Assembly: GCF_900110245.1 (NCBI RefSeq)
Contig: NZ_FOCZ01000008.1
Coordinates: forward strand, 62,001 to 126,000
Direction: 5' to 3'
Source of the DNA: Niastella yeongjuensis
Lineage (GTDB): Bacteria; Bacteroidota; Bacteroidia; Chitinophagales; Chitinophagaceae
Length of the DNA: 64,000 nt
Below are positions 52,764 to 62,467 of this stretch, piece by piece; within the stretch, counting starts at the first letter, position 1; each line of letters opens with the position of its first letter. The notes beneath the pieces were generated by a model. The model worked only from the letters and a program-made list of their open reading frames with translations. It was not told the origin of the DNA and searched no databases. The translations under genes were made by a program, and so were the position numbers.

Positions 52764-55238
52764 ATGCGAAGCAGCTTGAAATATCCTGCAATAATTATTC
52801 TTTTTTTATTGGTAAGGGAAGCCTGCTTTTCTCAGAACGATTCAGCCGGGAAAAAACCAGCGTATGACTCCATACAGCCAGTTTATGACTCTATAGAAAT
52901 CAAACACGATTCGGCTACAAACAGGCTGTTTAATTACATTAAAATTTTTGGCGACAGTGAGCGAAGGAAAAATCTTCTTGAATATAGTGAAGATACCATA
53001 GCAACAAGGCAGGATGAAACTATTGAATTAATAAAAAAACTGACTTTGGAGGCGCAGAGCTATCTGGAGAATGGCATCGACACAACTGGATTGACTGATG
53101 AATTAAAAAGGATCAGGCTGTGGTACGAAATTACAAGCGACGGAGTATTCATCAATACAGGTTCCATACAAACCCATCGAAATCTGGAAACATCTTATAA
53201 GATTATAAGGGAATTGTTGATCCGGACCACAGCAAGGAAATTGTCACTGGATAATTATTATAAAAGTTTGGCAAATTTTAGAAATGAAATAGATTCTCTT
53301 TATCAACAAGAAATATTATACAGGTTTTCTTCCGATTCCGCGGTGTTAATGCGTTATGTGGAAAGGTTGACTGTTGTTTCGCAGGAGATCAAACCAATCG
53401 ACAGTTCCTTAAAAAAGACCTTAATAAATATATCAGAGTTGCAACCAACCGTAAATTTACTAGTGACTAAATTGGCTGCAAGTATTGAACAGATCGAGCT
53501 CTTTCAACAAAGGCTTTCCGCCAATACATTCAAACGTTCATCCAATAATCTGGGTGGTCCCGTGACATACAGTCGCCCATTTAACGAGATCATTACTTTT
53601 TCAATGATCAAAGCAAAGTTGTCGTTTGTATTTTATGTGAAAAATGAAATGGGGAAGATCGTGCAGCTGTGTATACTTGTTATTGTGTGCTCGGTTTTCC
53701 TGTTCAATTTAAAAAGAAACGTGCAAAGGCGAAATCTGCTGAACAGCAATGCTCCGGAGAACCTGGTGCTGAAACACCCCTTTCTATCGGCTTTATTCAT
53801 TGTCTTGAATATTTTCCAGTTCTTCTTCATTGACCCACCATTTATTTTTTCTGTATTGATATGGATACTAACTGGCCTGTCAATGACCTTCCTGCTAAAA
53901 AATAGTATTGCCAGGTATTGGCTTGTTGCCTGGTTGATCCTATTCGTTCTTTTTCTTTTTGCATGCTTTGATAACCTCATTTTACAGGCGACAAGATCTG
54001 AAAGGTGGATAATGGTAGTGCTGTCAGGCGTTGGTGTAATTTCTTGTACTACGGTAATAGTAAATGGGCCAAGGATTCAGCTCAAGGAAAAATTACTGAT
54101 CTGGTTTCTTGGCTTTGCAGTGCTCATGCAAGTAGCGGCTATTCTATCAAACGTATACGGGAGGTATAATCTATCCAAAACATTTCTCACAGCCGGCTTT
54201 TTTAATGTAGTGCTGGCGATATTATTTTACTGGGCGCTGCAGTTTATAATCCGGGGGCTTGCTCTCACTGCCCGTGTGTATAACAAGCCAGACAGACAGT
54301 TATTCAATATAAATTTTGATCCTGTAAGTGGTAAAGCTCCCCCAATATTCTATGTGCTCCTTTTTGTAGGATGGTTTGCTTTATTTGCCCGGAATTTTTA
54401 CGCTTCAAAATTTATCTCTGACCCAATAAAGAATTTCATTTTGGAGAAAAGAACAATTGGCGAATTTTCCTATACTATTGGAAGTTTGTTTGAGTTTATT
54501 CTGATTCTCTATGTGTCAGGAATAATCTCAAGGACAGTTGCATTTTTCGCTGCAGGGGAAACCACTACGCAGGAGAGCACTGGCAGGAAACGTGGATTAG
54601 GCAGTTGGCTATTGATTATTCGAATTTCAATTATAAGTATTGGCTTATTAACAGCTTTAGCCGCAGTTGGCGTACCAATGGACAGGCTTACCATCATTTT
54701 AAGTGCATTAAGTGTTGGTGTTGGCTTTGGGTTACAAACCCTGGTCAACAATCTGGTAAGTGGTCTTATTATTTCATTTGAAAAACCGGTCAGCGTTGGC
54801 GATATTGTAGAGATAGGTAAGCAATCGGGAGTAGTAAAATCAGTTGGATTTCGAAGTAGCATTATCACAACATCCGACGGGGCTAATGTAATAATACCTA
54901 ACGGGGATTTGCTAAACCAGCACCTCGTTAACTGGACGCAGGAAAACCCTTCCAGAGCGGTTAATATAACTGTAGCTGTAGCATATAGCACCAACCTTGA
55001 GCAGGCAATTAAGATATTAAAAGCGCTACCTGGGAAGGATGAAAGGATTCTTGCTATTCCGGAGCCTACTGTAATGATCAGGCAGTTTACGGGTAGTTCA
55101 ATTAATATTCAATTATTTTTTTGGGTAAAAAATATAAACGATTCGGAAGCAGTAAAAAGTGATATTTTTTTGGCAATTGATAGTGCCTTCAAAGAACATT
55201 CAATCGGAATGCCCTTATACAATAAGAATGATAGTTGA
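52764..55238 (+). CDS. MscS-family mechanosensitive channel (large)
   Basis: 824 aa. Signal peptide to ~24, a periplasmic helical part (~25-290), about ten membrane helices (~295-680) and the MscS pore/beta region: ALSVGVGFGLQTLVNNLVSGLIISFEKP (~646-673 in two parts), VGDIVEIG and IPNGDLLNQHLVNW. It opens on membrane tension during osmotic downshock. The large N terminus resembles MscK/MscM-type channels rather than minimal MscS. Confidence 0.92.
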   Translation: MRSSLKYPAIIILFLLVREACFSQNDSAGKKPAYDSIQPVYDSIEIKHDSATNRLFNYIKIFGDSERRKNLLEYSEDTIATRQDETIELIKKLTLEAQSYLENGIDTTGLTDELKRIRLWYEITSDGVFINTGSIQTHRNLETSYKIIRELLIRTTARKLSLDNYYKSLANFRNEIDSLYQQEILYRFSSDSAVLMRYVERLTVVSQEIKPIDSSLKKTLINISELQPTVNLLVTKLAASIEQIELFQQRLSANTFKRSSNNLGGPVTYSRPFNEIITFSMIKAKLSFVFYVKNEMGKIVQLCILVIVCSVFLFNLKRNVQRRNLLNSNAPENLVLKHPFLSALFIVLNIFQFFFIDPPFIFSVLIWILTGLSMTFLLKNSIARYWLVAWLILFVLFLFACFDNLILQATRSERWIMVVLSGVGVISCTTVIVNGPRIQLKEKLLIWFLGFAVLMQVAAILSNVYGRYNLSKTFLTAGFFNVVLAILFYWALQFIIRGLALTARVYNKPDRQLFNINFDPVSGKAPPIFYVLLFVGWFALFARNFYASKFISDPIKNFILEKRTIGEFSYTIGSLFEFILILYVSGIISRTVAFFAAGETTTQESTGRKRGLGSWLLIIRISIISIGLLTALAAVGVPMDRLTIILSALSVGVGFGLQTLVNNLVSGLIISFEKPVSVGDIVEIGKQSGVVKSVGFRSSIITTSDGANVIIPNGDLLNQHLVNWTQENPSRAVNITVAVAYSTNLEQAIKILKALPGKDERILAIPEPTVMIRQFTGSSINIQLFFWVKNINDSEAVKSDIFLAIDSAFKEHSIGMPLYNKNDS

Positions 55239-55592
55239 TTAAGTTGTTGTGACGGGTAATTATAATATTAGTTTATTTAAGTGAGCAGAATAGAGTTAAG
55301 CGGTCCTTTGCTTCCTTTTATAAATGCACGCAAAACCAGGCACATAGGACTCATATTGCCTGTTTTGGTAAATTGATGCATAAAAAAGTTGGTTATTCCA
55401 TCCCTTAGAAACTTTTATTTATAATATTGTTATAGGTAAAAAAACAATCTCTATTCTAATACTGAAATTTGTACTGCCTGTTTGGCTCTGTATCCCCATC
55501 TGTTAGGAACGTTTAATGGAATAAAAGGCAATATAACAATGAACAAATTTTATAACAATACACCTGGTACTCATTCAGCACGAGCATATAGT
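55239..55592. other. Intergenic, nothing recognised
   Basis: 354 bp between the MscS-type gene and the chosen start of the transglycosylase. The frame of the latter is open from a TTG at 55482, but those residues do not look like a signal sequence. Confidence 0.5.
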
Positions 55593-57140
55593 ATGAATGC
55601 CAGGGAGCTTGCATTCCTGTTCCTTTTTATTTTTAATTCCTGTAATGACTCAGCAGAAAAGGAAGGCAATAAAAATGATGTTTCAGATACCACAAAGCAG
55701 GTAACAGCATTGGACACAACAGGATCGGATACAACAGCGTTACAAGATAAAACAGCTAAACTGCAGGATAGCTTTCTCACTATGCTTCGCAAAGCTCAAA
55801 AGCCCTATGTTGGCGACTTCGACACCATGCTGAAGCGCCGTATCATCCGTGTACTCGTTCCCTATAGCCGCACGCTCTTTTTTAATGATATGGGTAGGGA
55901 ACGTGGCATCACTGCAGACAACTTCAGGGAATTCGAGGGATATTTAAACAAAAAATATTACAAGAAGCCCCACAAAATACCTTTCACAGTTGCTTTCATT
56001 CCAACGCCACGCGATCGTTTGATTCCTGGCGTTGTTGAGGGACAGGGTGACATTGCTGCCGGGAATCTCACCGCGACAACCATGCGCTTGCAGCAGGTTG
56101 ACTTCGTGGCGCCAAAGGAGCAAGGAAGGGTATCAGAACTTGTACTTACCCGCAAACAGGATCCTCCTATTACGGGCGTAGAGCAATTGTCGGGCAGAAC
56201 GGTTGATGTGCGAAAATCTTCGAGTTACTTTGAAAGCCTGCAAGCGCTTAATAAAACGCTCACTGCGAAAGGTAAAATGCCTGTTAAGCTAACCATTGTG
56301 TCTGAAAACCTCGAAGATGAGGACCTAATGGAAATGCTCGACGCGGGCATTATTTCAACCATTGTAGTGGATGACTGGATGGCAAAAATGTGGGCACAGG
56401 TACTGCCTAATATTAGAGTGAATGATGTTGCTGTGCGGAGTGAAGGGTACATCGGTTGTGCTTTTCGTAAAAGCAGCCCCTTACTTACAGCCGAATTGAA
56501 AGATTTTTACTACCGGTATGAGAAGCAACTAGCCAGTATGCCATATCGCCTTAAGAAGTATTACCGGCAGGTTAAACTGCTGCAGGACCCGACAAACTCC
56601 GACAATGCAAAACGCTATAAAGAGATCGTTCGTTTGCTCGAAAAATATGGGGACAAATTTGACTTCGATCCCTTAATGCTTGCAGCTATAGGATTCCAGG
56701 AGTCCAAACTTGACCAGAAAACCCGAAGTCAGGTAGGAGCGATTGGTGTTATGCAGGTAATGCCCAGTACAGGCAAACAAATGAAGGTGGGTGACATCGC
56801 CATCACCGAGCATAACATACACGCGGGGGCCAAGTATATGGATTTACTCATGACGACGTATTTTAAGGATGCGCATTTTGACCAATTTAACAGATCTCTG
56901 TTTGCGTTTGCATCCTACAATGCAGGTCCTAATAGAATAGTAAGATTACGAAAGATAGCTGCGGAACGTGGGCTCAATCCTGATGTATGGCTCAATAACG
57001 TTGAGATTGTAGTTTCAGAAAAGATAGGCCTGGAAACTACTACCTACGTTCGAAATATTATGAAGTATTACTATTCTTATAAACTTATGCAGGAAAGGAA
57101 TGAAGTGGCTCGTGACGAAAAACAAACGTTGCCGCAATAA
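55593..57140 (+). CDS. MltF-like membrane-bound lytic transglycosylase (lipoprotein)
   Basis: 515 aa from the chosen ATG (MNARELAFLFLFIFNSCNDS), which gives a short hydrophobic signal and a lipobox-like F-N-S-C. An ABC substrate-binding (SBP_bac_3-like) domain lies at ~60-290 and an SLT lysozyme-like domain from ~330. The SLT catalytic glutamate is in IGFQESKLD, followed by GVMQVMPSTGK and FASYNAGPNRI. It cleaves murein with formation of 1,6-anhydro ends. The domain order is that of MltF. ATG 55539 is an alternative start. Confidence 0.88.
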   Translation: MNARELAFLFLFIFNSCNDSAEKEGNKNDVSDTTKQVTALDTTGSDTTALQDKTAKLQDSFLTMLRKAQKPYVGDFDTMLKRRIIRVLVPYSRTLFFNDMGRERGITADNFREFEGYLNKKYYKKPHKIPFTVAFIPTPRDRLIPGVVEGQGDIAAGNLTATTMRLQQVDFVAPKEQGRVSELVLTRKQDPPITGVEQLSGRTVDVRKSSSYFESLQALNKTLTAKGKMPVKLTIVSENLEDEDLMEMLDAGIISTIVVDDWMAKMWAQVLPNIRVNDVAVRSEGYIGCAFRKSSPLLTAELKDFYYRYEKQLASMPYRLKKYYRQVKLLQDPTNSDNAKRYKEIVRLLEKYGDKFDFDPLMLAAIGFQESKLDQKTRSQVGAIGVMQVMPSTGKQMKVGDIAITEHNIHAGAKYMDLLMTTYFKDAHFDQFNRSLFAFASYNAGPNRIVRLRKIAAERGLNPDVWLNNVEIVVSEKIGLETTTYVRNIMKYYYSYKLMQERNEVARDEKQTLPQ

Positions 57141-57232
57141 ATTTTACATTCCCCCCGATAATATTACATCCAAAGGCTAATAATTCTAAAACGTACCTTG
57201 TATGTAAAGTTTGTGTAGTTGAAGGCAACGTT

Positions 57233-57280
57233 TACAATAGAAAAGCCACGGTTTTTACGAGCCGTGGCTTTTCTATTGTA
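57233..57280. terminator. Bidirectional terminator
   Basis: Perfect 19-bp arms (TACAATAGAAAAGCCACGG, 57233-57251; complement 57262-57280) around a 10-base loop, between convergent mltF-like and adh genes. Confidence 0.92.
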
Positions 57281-57297
57281 AGCATTTATTTGATTGA

Positions 57298-58389
57298 TTA
57301 CTTTTTTAACGAAGCCATATTAATCACGAATCTGTATTTTACATCGCCTTTCAGCAAGCGCTCATACGCTTCGTTGATCTGCTGAATGTTGATCATTTCT
57401 ATGTCGGATACGATATTGTGTTTGCCACAGAAATCAAGCATTTCCTGCGTTTCTGCAATACCGCCGATCATTGAACCTGCAAAACTTCTACGGTAAGGGA
57501 TCAGGCTGAATGCTTCTACCTTAAGCGGATGCTCAGGCGCGCCCACCAAAGCCAGCGAACCATCAATCCGTAACAGGTTCAGGTAAGCATTGATGTTGTG
57601 CGCTGCCGAAACGGCATCTATCACAAAATGAAGCTTACCTGCATACTTTGCCATTTGCGCCTCATCTGTTGACAACACTACATCATCGGCACCCAGGCGT
57701 TTTGCATCTGCTACCTTCGATGGGGATGTGGTAAATACAATCACTTCTGCACCCATAGCTTTAGCCAGTTTAACGCCCATGTGCCCCAAACCGCCAATGC
57801 CAACAATACCTACTTTTTTGCCGGGGCCTACGTTCCAGTGTTTCAGCGGCGAGTAGGTAGTGATGCCCGCGCACAACAATGGCGCCACGGCCGCCAGATC
57901 AAGATTTTCAGGTACCCGTAATACAAAACCTTCAGTTACCACAATGCTCTCTGAATATCCGCCAAAGGTTTGCTTGCCAAGGTGTTTGTCGGGCGCGTTA
58001 TATGTTTGCGTGTGGCCTGGTTCACAATATTGTTCCAACCCTTCCTTGCAATACTCACATTCCCGGCAACTATCCACCAAACAGCCAACGGCTGCCATAT
58101 CGCCGGGTTTAAATTTTGTTACATGACTGCCCACACTTACAACCCTTCCAACAATTTCATGACCAGGTACACAGGGATATATTGTGCCGTGCCATTCGTT
58201 TCTTGCCGTATGCAGATCCGAGTGGCAAACGCCGCAATATAATATTTCAATTTCTACATCATGGGGCGTGGGGGTTCTTCGCTGTATGCTCATCTGTTGC
58301 AACTGTGCATCTGCCGCTGCTGCGCCAAATGCTTTCACCGCTTTTGTTTGGATCTTTGTGCCTTCCGCTGTTGTTTTTACTGCTTCCAT
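57298..58389 (-). CDS. Zinc-dependent alcohol dehydrogenase (YahK/CAD-like)
   Basis: A 363-aa medium-chain dehydrogenase. Catalytic zinc ligands are in CGVCHSD, GHE and the later CAG; structural zinc cysteines in CRECEYCKEGLEQYC; cofactor loop GIGGLGHMGVKLAKAMG. It reduces aldehydes with NADPH or NADH. About 20 residues precede the usual N terminus. The AraC-type gene lies 118 bp upstream on the same strand and is the likely regulator. Confidence 0.93.
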   Translation of the reverse strand: MEAVKTTAEGTKIQTKAVKAFGAAAADAQLQQMSIQRRTPTPHDVEIEILYCGVCHSDLHTARNEWHGTIYPCVPGHEIVGRVVSVGSHVTKFKPGDMAAVGCLVDSCRECEYCKEGLEQYCEPGHTQTYNAPDKHLGKQTFGGYSESIVVTEGFVLRVPENLDLAAVAPLLCAGITTYSPLKHWNVGPGKKVGIVGIGGLGHMGVKLAKAMGAEVIVFTTSPSKVADAKRLGADDVVLSTDEAQMAKYAGKLHFVIDAVSAAHNINAYLNLLRIDGSLALVGAPEHPLKVEAFSLIPYRRSFAGSMIGGIAETQEMLDFCGKHNIVSDIEMINIQQINEAYERLLKGDVKYRFVINMASLKK

Positions 58390-58507
58390 TTAAGAAGTTT
58401 TTTGAATTGGATAAAAATTAGGTGGTTCTTTTCAGCTTTGTTCAATACAAAGGTCATTCATCCTTTATTGAGGATGGTAATGACTATCAAACCAATGATT
58501 AAGATTT

Positions 58508-59386
58508 TCAAATAATTTCAGTACGCAACGTGGAAGGGGCCATTCCAGTCATGCGCTTAAAGAAGTTATTAAAGTAGGTAGGGTATATAAAACCAAGCGC
58601 ATAGGCAATTTCTGCAACCGTCCAGTCGGTATGTTGAAGCAGCGCTTTTGCTTCTGTAACAATACGTTCAGCAATATGTACAGTGGTTGGTTTTCCGGTT
58701 ACTTCTTTAACAGAACGGTTTAAATGGTTTACATGAACATTGAGGGCCTTTGCATAATCGTGTGCTGTTCTTAACTGAATCGGCCGATCGGCACTTTCAA
58801 TCACAAACTGTCTTTCTAAAAGCTCCAGGAATACAGCGGTAATACGAGAGGCTGCGTTTTTATGCTGGTCGTAATTTTCAGAAGGCTGCAGCTTTAAAGC
58901 TTCGTGGATGATAAGATTAATATAGTTGCGAATAAGATCGTCTTTGTAAATGTAGCTGGTCTTTTGCTCATCGATCATTTTCCGGTAAATGGTATTCAAA
59001 AACTCTCGTCGTTCTTCACTGATCTTCAAAATAGGGGTGCCCCCCAATTTGAATAAAGGTGATTGTTGCAGAATTTCTGAGCGAACAGACGTTTTTAAAA
59101 ACTCTTCCGAAAAAAGACAGGTGTAGCCTGAGCAGGTTCTTGAAATGGTTTCCCAGGAATAAGGAATGTGCGGGTTGCCAAAGAACAGGAGAGTGCCGTC
59201 CATCTCAAAACTTCTTTCGGCATAATGGATCCTGCTTTTGCCTGTTGTAAGGCAGATCTTATAAAAGTCTTTTCTGCTGTATATACGAGTGGCGTTGCTG
59301 TCACTTTCAATTTGATATACGTTGAAGCCTTTTAATTTAAGTTCATTATTGAATGAAGAAACGGAACGCACTTTTACTTTACCCAT
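58508..59386 (-). CDS. AraC-family transcriptional regulator
   Basis: 292 aa. An N-terminal cupin-like sensing domain (~20-150) and a C-terminal pair of helix-turn-helix motifs (~190-290); the second contains DWTVAEIAYALGFIYPTYFNNFFKRMTGMAPSTLR (in parts), the standard AraC signature. It probably controls the adjacent aldehyde/alcohol dehydrogenase. Confidence 0.92.
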   Translation of the reverse strand: MGKVKVRSVSSFNNELKLKGFNVYQIESDSNATRIYSRKDFYKICLTTGKSRIHYAERSFEMDGTLLFFGNPHIPYSWETISRTCSGYTCLFSEEFLKTSVRSEILQQSPLFKLGGTPILKISEERREFLNTIYRKMIDEQKTSYIYKDDLIRNYINLIIHEALKLQPSENYDQHKNAASRITAVFLELLERQFVIESADRPIQLRTAHDYAKALNVHVNHLNRSVKEVTGKPTTVHIAERIVTEAKALLQHTDWTVAEIAYALGFIYPTYFNNFFKRMTGMAPSTLRTEII

Positions 59387-59514
59387 TCGGTAAAGTTAAG
59401 AAATTCAAGCAAGCTTTTGCGGTTATAGGCCTGGATAATCCTTCAATTACTGAATTGACTGAAGAAGTCGTACCGCTGAATATTAAGCTTATGCGGCCAC
59501 AGGAGTTGTTGTAG
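59353..59514 (+). CDS. Possible 53-aa protein or C-terminal gene remnant
   Basis: An open frame from ATG 59353 to TAG 59512 overlapping the araC start on the other strand. The second part (KFKQAFAVIGLDNPSITELT, then EEVVPLNIKLM) has natural composition and looks like a helical protein end. I do not recognise it. It may be the tail of a lost gene, since the first ~12 codons coincide with the araC 5' end. Confidence 0.3.
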   Translation: MKKRNALLLYPFGKVKKFKQAFAVIGLDNPSITELTEEVVPLNIKLMRPQELL

Positions 59515-59760
59515 GGAATGAATGTCTGATTTATCTCCTAACGAAAGACAGCCCCCTCCAATGCATAGGGTATTATCATTTTGGAAGACCCGATAAAAAG
59601 AATGACAACACCATTGAGCTTGATGCTACCGCCGAAGCCGCAGTCGTTAATAGTTTGAGAAAAAATGATTTGTATTGGTTCCATGCTTGCAAGTGACTGA
59701 ATTTTAAACTACTTTGGTCGCCATAAATTCCCAATCTAAAAAGCTTAATCAAACCGTACT

Positions 59761-61362
59761 GTGAAAAAATGTTTATCGGCCTTTTTATTTCTTTTATTAC
59801 AGCAATTTGCACAACAAACCACCTTTGCACAGAACAAATCAGGACCGGCCACACCGTTAGAAGCTCCCCAATACGAAAAATGGTATCCTGTATTTCTTGA
59901 TCTATACGCTTCGTCCCCCGCATTTATCGACAGTAAGGGCCGGGTAAAGCTGGCTTTCGACTCTATCTACACACTGTTAGATAAAGGCCAAGCAAAAAAG
60001 AATGTATTTGAAGGGGAATACATGGTCCTTGTTAAATCGGCAAAATCAGGGAATGACGAATATTTTATTACTGATCGCAAAGGCAACCTGAAACCCTTTC
60101 CCCCAGACATAAGGGTAGTATATACGAGTGGTAACCGCGTAATTGTACAACAGCAAAAGTTGAGGAAAATGGCTATTTGGAAGACAGACTTTACACCCTT
60201 AACCCCGTTTAAGTATGATTTTATCAGACCTTATTCCGAAGGACTGGCTACGGCTGAATTGGACAACTATTATACCCTGATCGATGAACAGGGCATCGAA
60301 ACTATCCCAATGGACCATGCTTTATCCAGCAAGGATAGCACAGGTGACAAACAGACTACTTATTCTAACACTGTTTCAGAAGGATTAGTTGCTTATGCCG
60401 GCGAGGGAAAGTTTGGGATAATGGACAAGAATGGAAAAAATAAAACTGCCCCCATATTTGATTTTCTGGAACCTTTTCATAACGGCATGGCATATGCAAT
60501 CAAAAAGGATACCTGCGGGTATGTAAATAAAGATGGAAAGTTTGTGCTCCCTTTTAATAAAGCGCACACTTATATTACCAACTTCTCCTGCGGATTGGCT
60601 CGCGCCAGAAGTGATGATAAAGCATTCGTTTATTATATCAATACCAAAGGAAAAATGGCGTTTCCGGGAAGATACTTGTCGGGCGGTGATTTCAGCAATG
60701 GTTATGCCGTAATTTCGAACGACAAAACGCTAGAAAAAAAGCAGATCATCGATACGCACGGTAAAGTAGTATACGAAGGCTTTTTTGAAGATGCCTGGTT
60801 CGGGCCAGACATGATCGTAATTACCACGGAAACATCGTTTGCAGGATATACAGTGCAAACGAATAATTATAAATACCTGGACTATAATTTCCATACCATC
60901 TGGCAACCTGCTGCAGACAAAAGGATCATCACCAATTTGAAAGCTTTACCTGAAAGTGAATTCCCGGGAATAAAACACGCATTACTCGGTGTGATGAACT
61001 GGCATTATACCTTGAAGGACGTGGAGCCATTCCTTAATAAAGCAGCTCTTGTACAATTAAGATTGTCAGTGACCGACAGGTCGTTTGTTTTTCCTCCGGC
61101 TATTCTTAAAATGACTGACCTGGAAGACCTGGACCTTTCTTACAGCGGTCTATCTGATATCCCGGAAGATATCGGCAAATTGGTTCATCTGAAGAACCTG
61201 AAATTGGATTACACAAATGTTCAACATCTTCCCGAAAGCCTGAACCTGTTAAAAGACCTTCAATCTATCAGCGTGGTAAGCACCAAACTATCAATGGAAG
61301 AGATCATGGCATTCAAACAACACCTGCCGGGAGTAAAGATCATCATTAAAGAAAGTTTATGA
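59761..61362 (+). CDS. WG-repeat protein with C-terminal leucine-rich repeats
   Basis: 533 aa. GTG start giving MKKCLSAFLFLLLQQF and a signal peptide to ~24. WG-type repeats span ~60-390, with units such as KFGIMDKNGKNKTAPIFDFL, CGYVNKDGKFVLPF and YYINTKGKMAFPG. About four leucine-rich repeats follow (~420-515, LEDLDLSYSGLSDIPEDIGKL). Both are binding scaffolds. Its stop overlaps the ATG of the next WG-repeat gene, so the pair is co-translated. Function unknown; probably periplasmic or surface. Confidence 0.82.
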   Translation: MKKCLSAFLFLLLQQFAQQTTFAQNKSGPATPLEAPQYEKWYPVFLDLYASSPAFIDSKGRVKLAFDSIYTLLDKGQAKKNVFEGEYMVLVKSAKSGNDEYFITDRKGNLKPFPPDIRVVYTSGNRVIVQQQKLRKMAIWKTDFTPLTPFKYDFIRPYSEGLATAELDNYYTLIDEQGIETIPMDHALSSKDSTGDKQTTYSNTVSEGLVAYAGEGKFGIMDKNGKNKTAPIFDFLEPFHNGMAYAIKKDTCGYVNKDGKFVLPFNKAHTYITNFSCGLARARSDDKAFVYYINTKGKMAFPGRYLSGGDFSNGYAVISNDKTLEKKQIIDTHGKVVYEGFFEDAWFGPDMIVITTETSFAGYTVQTNNYKYLDYNFHTIWQPAADKRIITNLKALPESEFPGIKHALLGVMNWHYTLKDVEPFLNKAALVQLRLSVTDRSFVFPPAILKMTDLEDLDLSYSGLSDIPEDIGKLVHLKNLKLDYTNVQHLPESLNLLKDLQSISVVSTKLSMEEIMAFKQHLPGVKIIIKESL

Positions 61363-62333
61363 AAATTAGTTCTTTAAATACCGTTTGCCTCGTGGTCCTG
61401 ATTATCATTCAAGTGCCTCTCCTTGGCGTCGCACAAACAACGCCGTTGCTGGTTCCCTTTCGAAAAGGGGGGCTGTGGGGATATAGCGACACAACCGGGA
61501 AAATGATTATTCAACCCCAATTTACGGAAGCCGGTTTTTTCAAACAGGAAGATAACCTCTACTTTGCCGAAGGGAAGATCAATGGCAAAAAAGTAATTAT
61601 TTCATCTGATGGAAAATTTATGGAAGACGATACGCCTGCCTCTAACATGCATATGGGTGAAATGATGGTTTTTGATAACGGTGAAAACTATGAAAAGCAG
61701 GACGACCCTTCTCTCGACAGGAATGGTTTGCATGGTTTCAGGTTCAACAGGAAAACGTACACTTTAGTGTCGTCACCGGTGTATGAGATATTTTATCATT
61801 TTTTCAATATGGACAATTGCGCGTTTGTTAGCCTGAAAAGCACTCAGAAGATTGGCGCTGTTGACAAGAGTGGTAATATCCTCATCCCATTTGAATATGA
61901 AGGTAATGTCGAAGTCATTGGCGATAAACAGCAATATGTTAAGCTGAAGAAGAATGGCAAGTACGGCATTATCTCACTCGGCAACAAACAAATGGTTCCG
62001 TTTGTATGGGAAAAGATCGAGCCGGTTAATGAGCAGAGAACCCACTTCCTTGTAAAGATGAACTTTGTCTTCAATCTTATTGATATCAACAATAAAGGGG
62101 TTTATCCAACCGAAATTTACGATGCTGTTTACAGCAACGGGTTAATACTGGCGTCTTATAATAATTCATTTGGCTATCTCAATGGCGATGGTAAGATCGT
62201 TATTCCTTTCAATTATCTCAACGCCAAAGCATTCGGCGTTGCACCCGCTGTAGAAGGTTTTGCGTGGGTGAGGAACAAGGCGGGTGACTGGTTTTTTATC
62301 GATAAGAAGGGACGAGAATATTACGCTAATTAA
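61359..62333 (+). CDS. WG-repeat protein
   Basis: 324 aa with a signal peptide (cleavage near GVAQ, ~25). WG repeats: GLWGYSDTTGKMIIQPQF, KIGAVDKSGNILIPFEYE, KYGIISLGNKQMVPFVWE, FGYLNGDGKIVIPFNYL and a final WFFIDKKGRE. No catalytic motif. It overlaps the preceding WG/LRR gene by 4 bp (ATGA), suggesting two halves of one surface complex. Confidence 0.85.
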   Translation: MKISSLNTVCLVVLIIIQVPLLGVAQTTPLLVPFRKGGLWGYSDTTGKMIIQPQFTEAGFFKQEDNLYFAEGKINGKKVIISSDGKFMEDDTPASNMHMGEMMVFDNGENYEKQDDPSLDRNGLHGFRFNRKTYTLVSSPVYEIFYHFFNMDNCAFVSLKSTQKIGAVDKSGNILIPFEYEGNVEVIGDKQQYVKLKKNGKYGIISLGNKQMVPFVWEKIEPVNEQRTHFLVKMNFVFNLIDINNKGVYPTEIYDAVYSNGLILASYNNSFGYLNGDGKIVIPFNYLNAKAFGVAPAVEGFAWVRNKAGDWFFIDKKGREYYAN

Positions 62334-62373
62334 ATTTTATTTTGCCTGCTTGTCTGATCCGGTTATTCTAACA

Positions 62374-62446
62374 AGCCGCCGTATACGGAACCGTACGTAT
62401 GAGTGGTGTGAGATGTGGCCGTGAGCCCATGGCCACATCTCAATTG
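62374..62446 (+). mobile_element. Group II intron 3' fragment (domains V and VI)
   Basis: AGCCGCCGTATACGGAACCG then TACGTATGAGTGGTGTGAGA (62374-62413) is close to the domain V region at the 3' end of bacterial group II introns; read as codons it begins with the familiar SRRIRNRTY pseudo-peptide. Domain VI follows: TGAGATGTGGCC (62409-62420) pairs perfectly with GGCCACATCTCA (62431-62442). No intron-encoded reverse transcriptase or domains I-IV are present, so this is a truncated copy. Confidence 0.7.
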
Positions 62447-62467
62447 TTGATGCATATTCTTATCAAT

